A stretch of DNA of 7,124 bases, taken from NCBI GenBank assembly GCA_001399705.1, contig LJCR01000107.1:1-7124 (forward strand). Direction: 5' to 3'. This stretch comes from Kouleothrix aurantiaca (GTDB lineage: Bacteria; Chloroflexota; Chloroflexia; Chloroflexales; Roseiflexaceae). A program made the position numbers and the translations under genes. Each line of letters opens with the position of its first letter. Positions within the stretch are counted from its first letter, which is position 1. Shown in pieces: positions 6,588-7,124 of this stretch. The notes under the pieces were generated by a model. That model searched no databases. It was not told the DNA's origin and saw only the letters and a program-made list of their open reading frames with translations.

Positions 6588-7066
6588 TTGCAGCGTTATT
6601 CGTCGCCAGCTTCCTGGAAGCTGGATGTTGTACCACCTTCAATCGTCTACCAGTTCGAGCTTCCAGGAAGCTCCGCAGCGCATCATCATCGCCAGTCATT
6701 GCCAGCTTCCTGGAAGCTGGAGGTTGTACCATCTTCAACCGCCTGCCAGTTCGAGTTTCCAGGAAGCTTTGCAGCGTATCATCGTCGCCAGCCTCATCGT
6801 CAGCTTCCTGGAAGCTGAACACACACCACCTTCAATCGCCTACCAGTTCGAGCTTCCAGGAAGCTTTGCGCCGCATCATCGTCGCCAGCCTCATCGTCAG
6901 CTTCCTGGAAGCTGAACGCTCCTCACATTCAATCACCTACCAACCCAAGATTCCAGGAAGCTCCGCAGCGCGTATCGTCGCCGCATCGTCGCCAGCTTCC
7001 TGGAAGCTGGATGCCACCTGCATTCAATCGCCTACCAGTTCGAGCTTCCAGGAAGCTCCGCAGCGA
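6588..7066. repeat. Palindrome-pair repeat array 2 (hsdM-hsdS gap, five pairs)
   Basis: Five pairs of the 15-bp motif lie at 6608-6672, 6704-6768, 6802-6865, 6899-6962 and 6994-7057. In every pair the left member has a T centre (AGCTTCCTGGAAGCT) and the right member an A centre, so the array is more uniform than array 1. Two right-hand members have a base change (AGTTTCC at 6754, AGATTCC at 6948). Pair starts are 95-98 bp apart, longer than in array 1, because the 31-33-nt linkers contain extra ATCGTCGCC-like sub-repeats. Spacers again contain a version of TTCAATCGCCTACCAG. The last motif ends 9 nt from the hsdM stop codon. Open frames crossing the array on the plus strand are repeat-derived (recurring SFQEA and LPGS peptides) and I do not call them genes. 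No other gene is visible. Confidence 0.95.
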
Positions 7067-7124
7067 TTATTCCAGCCCTAACTCCTTCAGGTACGCCTGC
7101 ATCTGCCCTTCGAGGTCGCCAAGC
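7067..7124 (-). CDS. hsdM: C-terminal end of type I DNA methyltransferase (HsdM), partial
   Basis: Only the last 19 codons plus the stop are in the window. The frame reads LGDLEGQMQAYLKELGLE and ends in TAA at 7069-7067. A terminal helix of the form YLKELGL is common at the end of HsdM proteins, and the gene lies directly upstream of hsdS on the same strand. Both facts support the assignment, although no catalytic motif is visible here. HsdM would supply the S-adenosylmethionine-dependent adenine methylase activity. The palindrome array begins 9 nt after the stop. The last 31 bases of shared sequence recur next to hsdS at 6538-6568. Confidence 0.75.
   Translation of the reverse strand, partial: LGDLEGQMQAYLKELGLE

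Noticed and set aside
6581..6595. CGCTGC-GTT-GCAGCG hairpin at the array 2 edge as a functional site
   Set aside because: It is perfectly symmetric but arises where the hsdM remnant meets the standard GCAGCG linker, so a chance junction explains it.
6588..7081. Plus-strand coding frames with repeating SFQEA...LPGS peptides
   Set aside because: They follow exactly from translating the palindrome repeats, overlap one another in several frames, and have no recognisable domain or ribosome-binding site.

Overview
The window carries a type I restriction-modification (R-M) locus. Every gene I can support is on the minus strand, so transcription runs from high to low coordinates. In that order: the last codons of hsdM (DNA methyltransferase), a repeat array, hsdS (specificity subunit), a second repeat array, a short AT-rich promoter-like gap, then a tight four-gene block mntA-hepT-hsdR-ygjP-like metallopeptidase, and a third, cut-off repeat cluster at the window's left edge. 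The block is compact: mntA/hepT and hsdR/ygjP overlap by 4 nt (ATGA), and hepT/hsdR are 10 nt apart.

The genes form a plausible defence module. HsdM and HsdS make the sequence-specific methylase and HsdR adds DNA translocation and cleavage. MntA-HepT is a nucleotidyltransferase antitoxin with a HEPN RNase toxin, placed directly ahead of hsdR. The YgjP-type zinc peptidase is translationally coupled behind hsdR. The restriction subunit is therefore tied to the toxin-antitoxin pair and the peptidase, while the modification genes sit upstream and are separated from it by repeats and a likely separate promoter.

The most unusual content is the repeat family. Its core is a 15-bp palindrome, AGCTTCCWGGAAGCT (W = A or T), used in pairs about 64 bp from end to end around a conserved 33-36-nt spacer. 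Pairs are joined by 20-33-nt linkers, and there are at least 11 pairs in three clusters. All clusters have the same orientation relative to the genes. Each begins within 0-9 nt of a stop codon (hsdM, hsdS, ygjP). The hsdM-hsdS array is flanked by a 31-bp near-perfect duplication of the hsdM 3' end. This suggests that it separated an ancestral hsdM-hsdS pair joined by a TAATG stop/start overlap.

Organism: a bacterium with about 60% GC in the hsdR gene and clearly lower GC inside the hsdS target-recognition domains. There is no rRNA or other taxonomic marker. Such neighbourhoods are common in Chloroflexota and cyanobacteria, and Chloroflexota is my low-confidence guess. I saw no tRNA, rRNA, CRISPR array or transposase gene.
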